Of a stretch of 64,000 nt of DNA, positions 46,290 to 59,114 are shown piece after piece. Positions within the stretch are counted from its first letter, which is position 1. Every line of letters starts with the position of its first letter. Source of the stretch: Armigeres subalbatus (Eukaryota; Arthropoda; Insecta; Diptera; Culicidae); contig NC_085140.1 of assembly GCF_024139115.2 (NCBI RefSeq), forward strand, positions 162,776,452 through 162,840,451, written 5' to 3'. A program made the translations under genes and the position numbers. The notes below the pieces were generated by a model. The model saw only the letters and a program-made list of their open reading frames with translations, was not told where the DNA came from and ran no database searches.

Positions 46290-48871
46290 TCCCCCCCTCT
46301 TACTAACCGTATAATAAAATGTTGTTGTTTCACTTTCAGTTTAAGGTCTTTCATTTATTTCATTTCGTTTCTTCAAATACTAGAGCTCCGCCTGTTGTCT
46401 GATATCCAGCGTTCCAAGACGCTGATTTTCCGAGTTCTGGCTAGAAAATCAATAAAGTTCCGGGGAAAATGTATGCGCATCAAATACGAATATATAGATA
46501 ACCGTATATATGAAGGTAAATAGTGTAGATAATAATTAAGCAATTTTGCATATTATTTAAGCAAACTATAACACGAAGAAAACTATTTCAGCAAAATGTC
46601 CTCGTTTTTCATACCAAAAGCCTTTGGCTCAAATTTTTTTTCGCGCTCCCTATTTCCAACATTCCTAAAAACCTCGAGGAAGAAAATAAGGAAATGAATA
46701 ACTATCGATCGCACATGAATCCCATTAAACCTGATTAAACCCATCTCCACGCGTAATGCGATAATTCCACGGTGCTTAAGCGCATTTGCGCACCGTAGGC
46801 AAGAATTCCGTGTCGTTTACGACGTCGTCGTCTCCAAGAAAGAAAATCTAACGGGGCATATAATAGCGAGTGCGATGCGCAGTGACTCCCTTTAAGACCA
46901 GCTAATCAGTAGCCCATTCCGGAGAGCCCGCGAAGTCATACCACCAGCAGCAGCAGCAGCCGGTAAATAGGAAGTCCGCTGGACTAGTAGGTCATTGTGG
47001 TCAGCTGTATAACGGCAATTCCACGTACTCGCGATGGGCATGTGCGACTCTTGGAGGCTGTTGATTGCATTAAAATTACAATAAAATATAGGAAATGCAC
47101 GAACAGCGGGATATGGATGGCGCCGTTGCTTCTCCCATGCCGCTGTATTGTGGAAGCAAACTGACCATCAACCAAACAAGGAAAGGTCATGCGCAATTTA
47201 AAAAGGAAGAATCGCAACAAAAAAAATGCTTCGCCACTGTAGATTGTTCTGACTGGTGCTTACACACAATGGCAAACACTAATCTAATCAGACAGCAGCG
47301 GACGAGCAGAAAAGCTTTAACGCTGAAGAACGTGTGGGGGCGAGTGAGCATCAATGGCCAGTGGCTAAATGACTCTGACATGACTCATCAGATTAGCCCG
47401 ACAGAATCCGTCGGAAAAACGTGTGCAACCTTCTCCACATCAGTTTAACTTGTGGTCTTAACGCTTCCAACCAAGCGGACAACGATGATTTGTTGCAGTG
47501 CTTTGATGCGCATGTACCTACCTACTGCAATTATGCAATCGTCGTCGTGTTTGCATCTTGGCACGCAAAAGCTTTGTCTAACTGTTGCCGAGATTAGAAG
47601 TTCAACAAATGCAGGTTATACCGTTTCGTTCGCAGGGCGGGTAACTTTTATTGTTTCAGCTGAAGAGGAAAGAACATTTTTCAAGCAAAGCCATTTGTTA
47701 TGGGTTTCATTCAATGTTAATGGTAATTGTTTGGAAATTGTTGGTATGCAGTTGGTAATAGATCCACTTACATGGAAGAGTAGCTTATTAGTTCCGTAAT
47801 AAGGAAGGTAGCGCCTGTTATTTATTTGAATTTGGACTAATGAAGAAACGGCATCGATATGCAGGAGTTTATTCTTCGCTAACTTCGAGTTTTTATAAAA
47901 TGACTAGTAAGGCAGATACAAATATTTTTATAAATTTATGTCTCCCTCTTGAATTCTTTTCGTCAAACATACCAATCGTCAATGAAAAAATGAAAAAATG
48001 AAAATGAAAAAATGAAAAAAAAAGAAATGTAAAAAATAAATTAATGTGAAATAACTTTAAAAACCCAGATTAATCCAACTAGCGGTGACGATGCCTTTCT
48101 CGATTCAATCGATTGGCTTCGCCTCAGTGTGATACACATCATAAATGATTGCCTACATTACGGCTCTTGCAAATGCTGTATAGCGAATCAACCAACCAAG
48201 CTTATATGGTTCAACACACCATTTACTTCATAACTTTTGAACGCAATGGCCGATCGTGATTAAATTCACTAGTGACTAGGGTTTGTCCCCCGTCGAATGC
48301 AACTTGTTGCGAGAAAATCGGTTAAGAATTACTATATGAAAAAGTAAAAAGTGTTCGACTAGCTGATTCGATTGATATTTAACATCATGGGTCTCCGAGA
48401 CTTCTGTGACGAAAGTTGAGGCTTGGAAAACAATCTCGAAAAATTAGAGACAACTACCCTTTCAAGACGACTTTTTTTTACGAAGATTTTACGAACAAAT
48501 TTGAATTTTTTCACTGGTTTCTGCCAAAATTAGTACCTATAAATATAACTGAAAAAGCGTTGAAATATTTTTTTCGGATGTCCTGGCCGTCCAACCTGTT
48601 CTGGAGTACATATCCTTCAATGTATCAGGAAATACAGGTAAACTTCGATATAACGTACATATTGATTTCAAAGTTTGTACGTTATATCGAATTGTACGTT
48701 ATATCGAAGCATGAGTAATCATCCTTATTTTGAAAGTTGCATCGTTTGCATGAATATTCATTATTTTTAGTATCCGCGATTTCTAGTCGATTTAAACTGG
48801 GGCACGATGGGGCACGTGACTCGCTAAATGGAATATTATCACCTAAAAAAAATTATATACGCCAACATTAT
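46290..48871. other. Long unassigned stretch with a GC-rich island
   Basis: The segment 46740-47050 is GC-richer, with CAG repeats (46943-46962) and a TATAATAG motif at 46858 about 20 bp before GCGCAGTGAC, which could be a core promoter on the plus strand. I cannot link it to a coding exon. Open frames at 47095-47800 have no recognisable domains. Confidence 0.25.
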
Positions 48872-48872
48872 A

Positions 48873-48993
48873 GGGGAAACCGCCAAATGTTGAACGGCTA
48901 ATTTTGTCGCCTATTGTTGAACTCCCATAAGAAATGCACGTGCGCTCAACAATAGGCGAAGAAATTAGCCGTTCAACATTTGGCGAATTACCC
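48873..48993. mobile_element. TA-flanked hairpin MITE
   Basis: TA at 48871-48872 and 48994-48995. The arms are about 50 bp: CGCCAAATGTTGAACGGCTA and GCCTATTGTTGA in inverted orientation around a short loop. Confidence 0.8.
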
Positions 48994-49103
48994 TACTGAA
49001 AAAAAATCTGATATCACGCCAATTTTGATCGATGGAATTTCTGGAGAAGCACCTGAATGAAAGTCTGGAGAAATGTAGCATTTTTTCATCGGAAATTTCT
49101 TTG

Positions 49104-49270
49104 ATAATTCTCGCTTAACTTTTCAAAAGGACCTAAGTAACATTTTTTTCATTAATTAATTTGAATAGCGCAATCAACAGAACAACATGAAAGCTATTGA
49201 TTGCAGTATTCAAATTAATTCATGAAAAAAATGTTACTTAGGTCCTTTTGAAAAGGTGAGCGAGAATTAT
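49104..49270. mobile_element. Hairpin MITE with ATAATTCTCGC ends
   Basis: Inverted arms of about 65 bp contain TTCAAAAGGACCTAAGTAAC and ATTAATTTGAATA. The loop is about 30 bp. Confidence 0.8.
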
Positions 49271-49408
49271 TTCAGAGATTCTTTTAGGAATTATATTCTT
49301 CAATAAAGCCATACAAAATACTTGAGTTCTATCCAATTCTTCCAGAAATTTTAATACTTCCTTGAAGGTATTTCCAACAGAATGTTTGATGGAATTTTCA
49401 ATGAAATA

Positions 49409-49610
49409 CACAGGATTTTGTTTTTACACGATTTTTTTTCGCTCGTAAATTTGTTCGTGTGACTTCAATTTGCCACCAAAATCTTTGCAACATGTTTCAA
49501 AAAATCCTAAATAATTCAAAGAAAAATCACATGGTAATTACTATGCGTTAAGCATTTAGGATGGGTGAAAAATTAAGAAAGTGTAAATCGTGTAAAAACA
49601 AAATCCAGTG
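49409..49610. mobile_element. TA-flanked MITE with CACWGGATTTTG ends
   Basis: TA at 49407-49408 and 49611-49612. Termini CACAGGATTTTGTTTTTACA and the complement of CACTGGATTTTGTTTTTACA, followed by CGATTT. Confidence 0.8.
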
Positions 49611-49614
49611 TAGT

Positions 49615-50500
49615 CAAAGATTTCCCAAGAAATTCCAAATGGTATTTCCAAATTATTTCCCAAAGGAACTCCTAAAAAATTGAAAGAAATCTCCGAAGGA
49701 TTTTCTCGGCAACACTCATCGCATAACATAACCAATACTTACAAATTCGTTTAGAAATTTCCCTTGAGTTTCTTTAAATTTGATTCTAGAATTTTTTGAG
49801 AAATTCCTGGGACAATTTCTAAAAGTATTGCTCAAAGATTTTCCGAAGAATTTCTTGAAGGAATTTCCAGAGGTTTTCTTGAAAGAAATCAAAGAAAGAA
49901 TTCAATATGGCTATATTGACCTAATATCTAAGCCAGTAGTTCCCAACCTTTTCAGCTTTTCACGATCCCCTCGACGATCAGTCCAGTGGAGCACGGCAGA
50001 AGGAATTCTTGTAGAAATCTTCAAATGATTTTTTGGAGAAATTTTAGGATAAATTATTGGTGAATTTTCCGGAAGAACAACAACCTGGGGCTATTTTCGA
50101 AGGAAATCTAAAAGAAAGTCCAGATGGAACAATTCCAGAAGGAGTTCCTGAAGGACTTTCCGAAGAAATTCCTGTAGAAATCTAGTAATATCTTCGCAAA
50201 TCCCTTCCTAAATTCCTTTTGGAATTGCTTAAAAATGGATTCAGGAAACTCATTCGGAAGTTCTTTTAGGAATTCCTTCAAAAATTCTTTAAAATATTCC
50301 TCCAGAAATTACTTTACAAAACCGTTTCAAAAATTTCTCCAGTTTTTTTTTTAATTCCTTCATGAATTGAATCAGATTTTTTTTTCAAGAATTGATTCGA
50401 AAATTCTTTTTGGAACTCTTTTAGAATTTCCTACAGGAATTCCTCTACAAAATTCGCCAGAAATTATTTTGGGAGCTCCCTCAGGAATTTCCCCTAGGAT
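49615..50500. repeat. GGAATTTC-type minisatellite
   Basis: Degenerate short units such as AAGGAATTTCC, GAATTCCT and GAAATTCC, with orientation changing to TTCCTTCAAAAATTC near 50200. It resembles the arrays at 59100-61950. Open frames inside are artefacts. Confidence 0.75.
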
Positions 50501-51010
50501 TGAATAAAAAATAATCTGGTATACATTTCAAACCTTGATCTACAATACCAATACTTTACTCGACATTGGCTGACTCAGACCTGAAAAAAACCGTCACCAA
50601 TTCTGACTTTGACAATATCAACTAGACATTTGTCCGTAGAACATGCCTAAAACCTCATTAACTAATATCATCCAATACCTCGGTAGAATTCTGAGGATAC
50701 AAACTGGGGAAAACAGTAATGTCTCTAGCTGATAAAATTAGACTCCATAAAATAATATCATCCCTACATGAATGTTCTTAACTATTTAGTAAATTCTTTT
50801 GTAATAACTACCCAAATTAAAATTATTTTTAAAAGTGTACGTTAAAACGGGAAAAAATGTACGCTATATCGAGTGACGTTATATCGAATGTACGTTATAT
50901 CGAAGATTACCTGTATGTCTAGAAACAAAATGTCCTAAGATGAAATATGTGTCCAAAAACATCTATGTGATCATAAGAAATAGATTGATCGAGTTCTGAA
51001 TAACCACAAA
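50501..51010. other. Unassigned sequence
   Basis: Contains short GTACGTTATATCGA motifs near 50865-50910, matching a similar cluster at 48645-48710 (direct and inverted), so the two may be ends of one element. No gene. Confidence 0.3.
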
Positions 51011-51012
51011 CT

Positions 51013-51395
51013 ATTTCAGGGTCTCCAAAACGTACTGGAGTTCAGAACATGCGATCTATCCGGTAAACCAAGTCCTGAACGATGTATTTGTGCATCGCTG
51101 AACATCCCAACAGGTGCGTTGTGCTGATAGGATGTCACTCATTACTTTCAAAAGCTACTACATGCCTTTTCGGTTCTCCAGAACATCCTGTACTTCAGAA
51201 TATGTGATCTACCCGATCAACTAAGTACTGCATGATGCATTAGAGCATCGATGAACATCCCAGCTGACCCATTGAGCCGATAGGATTTCACTCATTACTT
51301 TCACAAGCGAGTACAGTCCTGTTTGGTCCTCCAAACCGTCCTAGAGCTCAGAACATGCGACCTACTCGATGAACCAAGCCCTGAATGAGATCACG
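51013..51395. repeat. Tandem array, about 155-bp units
   Basis: Two and a half units carry CCAAAACGTACTGGAGTTCAGA, then ATGCGATCTATCCG and CACTCATTACTTTC, with about 20 percent divergence. Confidence 0.7.
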
Positions 51396-51890
51396 AATGT
51401 CCGCACCCAGCGCAGTACGAATATTGCGTCCGACCACTACCTCGTTGCAGTATGCCTGCGCTTAAAGACTTGCTACGGTGTACAAATACGCGTTGAAATC
51501 GAACGCCATGGCTTAACATTGGGCGGCTAAAAGACGGTAGACTAGTCCAAGACTACACACAACAGCTGGAAGTGGCACTTTCAACGGAAGAACAACGGAG
51601 ACGAGCCAGCCTCGGGCTGAAAGTCTCTTTAATAAAGACACAAAAAAAAAACGGAAGAACAACGAGGCGCAGCTGGAGAGATATTTGATCCACCATTGGT
51701 AGCACCGCAACAGCTGCACTTTGCACGGTGCCCCCGAATCAGTCGAACGACTGGTATGTTGGCAAATGTGAACAGTTAGAGAAGGAGAAGAATGCAGCAT
51801 AGGCGAGGTTGTTGCAACACCGCACGAGAACTAACGAGACACGATACAAACGGGCGCGGAACAGACAATACTCGATTTTCGGAGGAAAAA
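51396..51890 (+). pseudogene. Degenerate LINE fragment (endonuclease end and linker)
   Basis: The plus-strand readings TNIASDHYLVAVCLRLKT near 51425 and TRTNETRYKRARNRQYSIF near 51823 fit the SDHYLV motif at the end of an APE-type endonuclease and the basic linker before the RT. Several frames and stops are involved, and a mini-retroposon interrupts it at 51597. Confidence 0.5.
51597..51650 (+). mobile_element. Mini-retroposon, copy 4
   Basis: Flanked by a perfect 13-bp duplication ACGGAAGAACAAC (51584-51596 and 51651-51663). It starts GGAGACGAGCCAGCC and ends AATAAAGACAC plus an A-run of about 9. It is inserted into a dead LINE fragment. Confidence 0.92.
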
Positions 51891-51915
51891 ACGCCAGCAT
51901 GAAGATTGAGACCGT

Positions 51916-53012
51916 GAACCATATATTGGGATTTGGAATCGGACCAGAATCAAGTGAGACATGGCCATTTCTTTATAATCGGTTCCGATCGATCTGCCAC
52001 AACTTCATTTGAATCTCGCTTTTTGATAGATCGTCCACTATAATTTTATTCCAGAAGGCTTCTAATGTGTCAAGAATGAAAAACCAATTGAATAAACGGA
52101 TCCTGGAATCGCTGGGATGCCCCCGGGGAACCTGTGAATGGGGACATTAAGTGGTTAACACCAAAACCAGTCATTCGACTGCTCTTTTTCTATGGTTTTC
52201 GATCAGGAAGCGAAGTATGAATATAAAATGGTCCATTGACGGCTCTGACCACTTCCTGGACCTACGGATTGGCCCCGGGGAACCTGTGGAAAGGAACATT
52301 TTAGCTTCAACACCAAAACTAGTCAATCGACGGTTCTTTTTTCATGGTTTTCGATCAGGAAGCGAAGTATGGCTATAAAATCGTCCATTGACGGCTCTGG
52401 CCGTTTCTTGGACCTACGGATTGGCCCCGAGGAACCTGTGCAAGGGGACAGCTTAGCTTCAGCACCTCCGGTGTTGAACTTAATCTAGAATTAAAAAAAC
52501 ACCTAAATAAAGAATAAAAAAAAATTCAGCACCAAAACCAGTCATTCGACGCCACTTTTTTCATGGTTTTCGATGAGCAAGCGAAGTATGAATATAAAAT
52601 GGTCCATTAACGGCTCTGACCGCTTCCTGGCACAAGCTTTTTTTTTTCGTGATTTTTGATCACGAAGTGGAGTATGAGTATAAAATGGACCATTGATGGA
52701 TCTGACCGCTTCCAGGACCTACGGATTGCCCCCGGGGAACTGTGGAAGGGGACATTTTAGTTCTAGCACCAAAACCAGTCATTCTACAGCTCTTCTATTA
52801 AGCATTTTGATCAGGAAGCGAAGCATGTTTTTTTTTCATTCTTGGCACACTAGAAGCCATTTGGAATAAAATTATAGTGGACGATCTATCAAAAAGCGAG
52901 ATTCAAATGAAGTTGTGGCCTGACCCCTTTGATAAGTATCGATCGGAACCGATTATAAAGAAATGGCAATATCTCACTTGATTCTGGTCCGATTCCAAAT
53001 CCCAATATATGG
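51916..53012. mobile_element. Foldback element with internal tandem units
   Basis: The ends are inverted copies of about 170 bp starting GAACCATATATTGGGATTTG and containing ACTATAATTTTATTCCA. Between them four to five direct units of about 150 bp carry CCAGTCATTCGAC, TTTTCGATCAGGAAGCGAAG, ATATAAAATGGTCCATTGAC and GGATTGGCCCCGGGGAACC (52150-52830). A LINE tail is inserted at 52467. Confidence 0.8.
52467..52524 (+). mobile_element. 58-bp truncated LINE tail
   Basis: Flanked by TTCAGCACC (52458-52466 and 52525-52533). It ends CCTAAATAAAGAATA plus an A-run and resembles the end of the I-clade LINE at 6500-6559. It is a severely 5'-truncated insertion. Confidence 0.75.
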
Positions 53013-54583
53013 TTCCAATCGGCAAGAGCCCTAATTCATTTATGGTTACTGATATTATTCAATTTTTAACCACAGCATTATCCTAATATCCACCTCAAAT
53101 TTACGCTCTTGAACACACCTCCAAAAAACCCAGAATATCTCCGGAATCCGGTGGCCATAGTCGGTCAGGCATGCCTGAATTGTCAAAATCGGATGATAAT
53201 TGCCATAGTTACAACACGTCTAATTTTACCAAAAATTTGCCTATCCTACTTATTTTGTCCATCCCCTGTAAATGGCGTTGTGGCATGAAACGAGGATGGT
53301 ATGCTGACGGACCTTGGAGAACGCACGAAAGACATACGTTTTCCAGCTCTGGAATATGAATATAACTCATGAATTCATCATTTATTTTTGTGTAACGCAA
53401 CTGAAAGTTGAGATTGAAAAATTACAAAAAAAAGTTCATCACAGGGATCGAACTCGAATCCACTGAGAGAGAGTCCGACGTGATACTTCTCAGCCGCTAT
53501 TGTTTCTTAGGGATGGAGTGTTCTATACTTCGAACTACTATGTTCGATGGGGATTGCATAGTCCCTTGGATAATATTCCTGGAATCAGAATTTATAATCA
53601 TGATTATGAACTGACAACTTTCGGGTATGCATTTTTTTCCGTGTAGCCTTGGAATTGTAAAAACAAAAATTTCATAAACATTTCATGAAATCAAGATATT
53701 TGTGGTCTATCACGATTTGTTTAAAAATATCCACTGGCCAAACAACAGGATTGAACTAAATTGGCCTTGAAATCGTCAACACCGCATTTTCATCTTTATT
53801 TAACAAAATCGTGAATATCATCTATCAAATATAGACACAAGCCCTCTCAGGCACTCCAAATCCTTGCCAATATGATTGATCCAGAGTGGCAATTTCTTCA
53901 ATTCTTTTTCTTTTTTACTGCGCTGAATCATAAAAAATTATGCCGTCAAATGACTTGTTTAGATCCAACTTTGGGAAATGTTAACTTTACTGGAACCCCG
54001 GATCCTGGCCAATATGACCGGAATGAACTGAAGTGGTCTTGGCACTATTAACACCCCAGTTTCATCTTTATTTAGCAAAATCATAAAATTTGAGCCGTCA
54101 TGAGACCTGTTTTTACTCAAAATTGAAAATGGCCTATTTGCCGAGGGAAAGACTTCTGTACCATATTACGTACGAAACATGGGAGGAAAAACTGGCTGTT
54201 AACTGGTGTCATCTGCCCTCTCATTAAGAAAGGGCTCAAACTGGAGCTTGGACTGGGGTTACCAATTGCCGAGAAATACCCCCCCCCCCCCCACTCCCAT
54301 ACACTCGGCATACAAAATCATGGCCCCTGACTGACTAACAGACCGCTTTTAAAAATCTTTCGTTGGCAAATACCAAACCAGATTCCAACGCTAGATCAAA
54401 TGATTACCCTGAAACAAATTCTCGGTGTAAGATTTAGTGAAACAAAATTAATTATGAAAATTTTGAGCGCTAGAGCATAATTTTTCGCTAAAGTACGGTT
54501 AAACCGTGTAACGCTGGATAGACCGAAATCAATAGTAAGGGTTGCGGATGAGATTTCGACAATCTTCGTAGCCTCGAATTCAC
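53013..54583. other. Mostly unassigned; two diverged direct units
   Basis: Two units (53715-53960 and 53990-54125) share TTTCATCTTTATTTA, GGCCTTG/GGTCTTG and GATTGAACTAAATTGG-like motifs about 270 bp apart. A poly(C) run lies at about 54280-54293. No gene. Confidence 0.4.
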
Positions 54584-54585
54584 TA

Positions 54586-54777
54586 GGGGAAATGACGGCT
54601 TCGGCAGGTTTTGTTCTATTATTGTCAGGGTTTTTTTTTTATAACTAATTATGCTCAAATTTGACCTAAACATTCTTTGCATATCAAAGAATATTTTGGT
54701 CGAATTTCATAAAATTTTGTCAACAAAAACCCCCCTGATAATAATAGAACAAAACCTGCCAAAGCCGTCATTTCCCC
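54586..54777. mobile_element. TA-flanked hairpin MITE
   Basis: TA at 54584-54585 and 54778-54779. Arms of about 52 bp start GGGGAAATGACGGCTT and include GGCAGGTTTTGTTCTATTAT. The loop is about 85 bp. Confidence 0.85.
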
Positions 54778-54911
54778 TATTTGATATAAAAGCGCTCGAA
54801 ATAGCGATCAGGAGAGCATGTGTGCGAAAGGGAGGAACCATTATCACACGACCGCATATGCTCTTGGAGGTTTGTATACTATCAGGTCTGTATACTATCA
54901 TAATTCTTCCA

Positions 54912-55248
54912 CCCGAGCAAGAGAAATTGGCTCAATAATACCTTATTCTGTTATCGACACCACACTATGTTATGAACTAGCCCTGCATAAAGAGGTAAAA
55001 TACCAAAGGAATATTGCCAAAAACTGTTATGCAGAATACTTGAGACATAACATACTCAGTTATAAAATTGAATTTAAATACTAAATGCATAACCAATTAT
55101 TATTTGCTTGGTATTGAAATACCTAAGCATGTTATGCCTCAAGTATTCTGCATATAAGTTTTTGGTATTATTTTTTTTGGTATTTTACCTCTTATGCAAA
55201 GCTAGTTCATACCTATTTCTGTTATCGAGGTCGTCGCTCTTGCTCGGG
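54912..55248. mobile_element. Foldback element with CCCGAGCAAGAG ends
   Basis: The inverted arms (about 135 bp) share CCCGAGCAAGAG, CTGTTATCGA, GAACTAGC, AGAGGTAAAATACCAA and CAGAATACTTGAG. The target duplication is not clear. Confidence 0.75.
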
Positions 55249-56860
55249 CAGTTGCTTTATACGGGTATGTAACTTGAACGTTAAGGTCAAGTATCAAGAA
55301 TTCGAAACCTACACATAATCACTCTATTCTTATACAAAAACCGCGTTTGCTATCAGCTTTTCTTTACTCATACTTTAAACTATACAGAAAGCAACATTAG
55401 TTCCATAAAATTGATATTAAGTGAAAGTGAAATTCTTATTAAAATATTCACCACACTCTCCCTCAAATTCACTTTCGAAATCATGTCGAATTGTAAAAGC
55501 TGAACCGGCCCCTGTCTGTAATCGCCTTTCCGACCGGGAGTTCGTGGCGCAATCCTTGTGTTCGCTTGTCTGATCATTAATGCACTCGTTTATTATTATT
55601 TTACCCCCTATTTGCGCACATACGTACTTCTGCGCCAGCAATGGTAAAAGACGCTTTAATGACCTCGTTGTAGAACTACTCACTATGTCTACCCGATCCA
55701 CACCGCTATTAGCAACGGACTTTCACTGCTACCGGGGGCAACATCATCATGCTGGCGGGTGTGCTCTCGATCTCGATCGAAACCGAACGGCACTGACTCT
55801 GCCCGCCAAATTCTTCTCACCCTCTACAACGGCAACTGAGTCAATTTTCGCTCATCAAAATCCTCTGCCGTCACGCACTCAACCTTGTTGGTGACGGTCG
55901 AGAGTAGAAAACGAAAAGCAAAACTAATAAACACGAACATGAAAACAAGCGACGAGCCCACTTCCTCAATATCAAAATTAGGCCTTTATTGCCGTTCCAC
56001 CAGCGCAGCGCCAGCGTTATGCATCTGACTGCTAAGCTTCGTCGCAGTTAAATGACTCAAGATATGAATGAACCCTCGTCCAACGATCGCGTCGATATGG
56101 TACACTTGACCTACTTTGCGAAGATTTCTCCTTTTTCGGACAGCCATGGATACCTATGTTGATTATTGTATCGCAGCAAAACGACGACGACGACGGCGGC
56201 GGCGTTGTGTCCCATGCGTTCATCCAGTGAGCAAATCTGGACCCATCACGTGCTTCCCCGATCTCCCACTCTTCTACAGACTATCAATTTAAATGTTTTG
56301 ATGATTACTACCAGATAAATAAGCACGGGCACCTTATTGCAACAGCCCACGTTTTCTCTTTCGTGCTTTGTGGGAATGTGCTTTTTTTTCTTATTGACGG
56401 TAATCATGAATGCAACGTGACCCACTATCTTTACATGGGATAAAAAAAGACCCAGATATGGCTGCGACCCGAGTAATTCAAGTTTGTAGAAAGCGATACA
56501 AATTTAATGCGAGGTCTCGTTTATTGCTGGATGTGAATCCACATTATGCGCGTCAACCTGGTAGATTAACAATACTCAATTTGAATAGATTAAAGTTTTG
56601 AAGTCCTTTCAAGCAGAGATTTCGTTATTTCACTTATTATTCCCCTACTACTGGATAGAGTTTGTTTAATCTGAAAAACAAAAAGATACCGAACACCATT
56701 GAAACATTGGCTGTATGCTTCCCTCAGCAGCTAGAAAATCTAGCTCTTTTTAGGACTTCATGTATTGATGGCAGTAATGTTAGATTTATTTTCCATTATA
56801 ACATTGTGGGCAGAGAATATGAATCACTTACTACACCCACCCAACGACTGTTAGATTCTC
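55249..56860. other. Unassigned; partly GC-rich unique DNA
   Basis: The segment 55600-56290 is richer in GC and CG dinucleotides than the surroundings (for example ACGACGACGACGGCGGCGGC near 56175). It could hold regulatory DNA, but no exon with supported splice sites was recognised. Confidence 0.3.
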
Positions 56861-57078
56861 TAACAATTTTAAACAAGAACCTACCAAAACCTTTAGAAGA
56901 ACTGGACATATGCGAAATTGTTAGATTCTTATACAAAAAATGTAAGCTCACAAACAAATATTGTAAGAAAAGCTTGCAAAATTGTAAGGTCTCATGCAAT
57001 ATTTGTATAAGAATCTAGCATTTTCGCATATGCCCAGTTCTTATACAGGTTTTGGAAGGTTCTTATACAGAATTGTTA
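56861..57078. mobile_element. Hairpin MITE with AACAATT ends
   Basis: Inverted arms of about 75 bp contain AAGAACCTACCAAAACC and CATATGCGAAA, plus TTCTTATACA motifs. The arms have several mismatches. Confidence 0.7.
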
Positions 57079-58109
57079 AAAAAAAAACTAACAATCACCG
57101 TTTGGGGTATGAGCTATTACATAGGTCTGCGTTTTTTAGGCACGTTTGTGGATTATTCGTATGGATAAAATTTCATTCGAATTCAAAAAATGAACCATTT
57201 TAACCTACAAAAAGATATAATAATTCTCTCCCAGTCGAATGGAATGGTACAAAAACGTATTGCATTCTAGAGTAATACAGATTGTATTACTTTCTTACTA
57301 AAAACCTATAAAATCGATTTTGATAAAAGCGAGTCATCTTACTATGTAAATAAATATTCATTCACTCAAATCGGTCAAGTCCATCTGTATGAAAAAAAAA
57401 TAAGACTGAAAAGAGTACATACACACCAAGATCAAACAATTTCTCATTTTTCGACCCTAAAAAGAAAATGTTTTGGAGTGGAATTATACTTTGTTGCACG
57501 AGAAAGGCGACACTTCTCGAAGTTTTGGTTCTAAGACCGAAAAACAGAACGCATATGCAAAGTAAGCACAGTGACCTTGTCGAATGCTTCTTATTAGCAG
57601 GTTTAATCTTAAACCAAATCAAACCTCTTCCAGCTTTCCAGCAGTTGGGGGAACAATGGAGAATGTTGACAGCTTCCAACATGCTAAAGTGGTGGTACAT
57701 ATTGTATGGGAAAATACCTATATGGCTTTCACTTTAGCATCTTATGTGGCATCTTATACGATCTTTTGTTAACTGGGTGGTGTATGTACCTAGATCGACC
57801 AGGATAAAGATGGTGAGGACTGCACGGGTAAAAAACAAGAGCTGAAAAGTGGCTAAACGAGTCATAATTTTGGGAAAAAAAAAGGAATTTTCATGTTATG
57901 AAAATACACCATGAAAAAAGGTCATGACATCATGACCAATTTTGCCGAAACGTAACCCTGGCGTTACGTTTTCGGAATTAGATGACAAAAAGTGGCAAAC
58001 TGAGTCATGATATCATGAAGCATGAGCTCCGGAACCATGAACTATAGTCATGAAAACAGAATCATATAGCTCATGAAACTGATAACTGTCATTTATGATT
58101 TCGATTGAT
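57079..58109. other. Unassigned sequence
   Basis: No gene supported. Repeated TCATGA-rich words (57900-58080) form a weak tandem pattern. Confidence 0.3.
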
Positions 58110-58117
58110 CCGACGGA

Positions 58118-58172
58118 ATTTTTTATATCTTTATTAACGAGACTTTCAGGCCAAGGCTGGCTCGACTCGTAA
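58118..58172 (-). mobile_element. Mini-retroposon, copy 5 (diverged)
   Basis: Flanked by CCGACGGA (58110-58117 and 58173-58180). On the minus strand it starts TTACGAGTCGAGCCAGCC, contains AGTCTCGTTAATAAAG and ends in a short A-rich tail. Confidence 0.8.
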
Positions 58173-58180
58173 CCGACGGA

Positions 58181-59110
58181 TTTGATATATTTTGTTTTTG
58201 GACATATTGACAAGTCAATGTTCGAATCAACAATTATGCAGGATAACTTATAAGTATATAAATTACAAATAAATTACAAATTGCAATCAATATAGCAAAA
58301 TCAGCAGAATGAAACTCATAGGGATTGCTTCTCAAGATGCGTATTGAACTATTTACACTGGTAGTCTGGTCAATCGGTCTGCTTCAAATTAAATATTTAG
58401 TTGGAAAATAGCTGTACGGATTATGATCCTATGATTCGAATTCCGTTCACAATGGACGGATTTCGAATCAGAATGTATTAATTTTATTCATCTTTTTATC
58501 ATATTTTTCGTTGTTATCAATGCAGTACAGTGAGGCACATAAAGGCCCTCGCGCACCTGTTAACGAGCGTTCTATTTGAATTCGTATTTTCTAGAGCCTA
58601 TATAAAATCGGTTATAACAATTATTATAAAAATCCTGCATTCTTCCATAAGTTTAAGAAAACTAGAACCATACATCTGAATTTCTAAACAAATCCTCTCT
58701 GAAATAATATTCATTATAAAATAGGCAGAAAAATCAATATGCAAGCTTTCTCCAGGAATTCCTTCGACAATTGAAGTTTGTTTGAGAAACTGCATATGTA
58801 ACATTTTTGGCCAAAATGAGATTTTTATATATTCTGAATCGTCGTCCAAAAATACGTATTCTGGCAAAAAATAAGAAAAAAAAATTGTTCAGGAATGTAT
58901 GTTTTTTTCGTTTGTTCGAGAAACTACATATGTCCACGCATTTTGAAGAGCAATTGTGGAGTACTGCTTACAGTTTTTGCACCAAAAGTGCCCCAGGGTG
59001 TTGAGTTTTGCTAAAAACTATTGATCTGTATCGAAGAAATCGAAAGATTCGATGCCAATTTGTTCAAAAACAGTTTTTCGTTGTTTTCTCGAAATTGTGT
59101 AAAATGGACT
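58181..59110. other. Unassigned AT-rich sequence
   Basis: No gene supported; two GAGAAACTGCATATG-like words (58788 and 58918) suggest a diverged direct repeat. Confidence 0.3.
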
Positions 59111-59114
59111 TATG

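Noticed and set aside
53440..53480. tRNA-like GGGATCGAACTCG motif
   Set aside because: A B-box-like word without an A box, SINE body or tail; too little to support an RNA gene.
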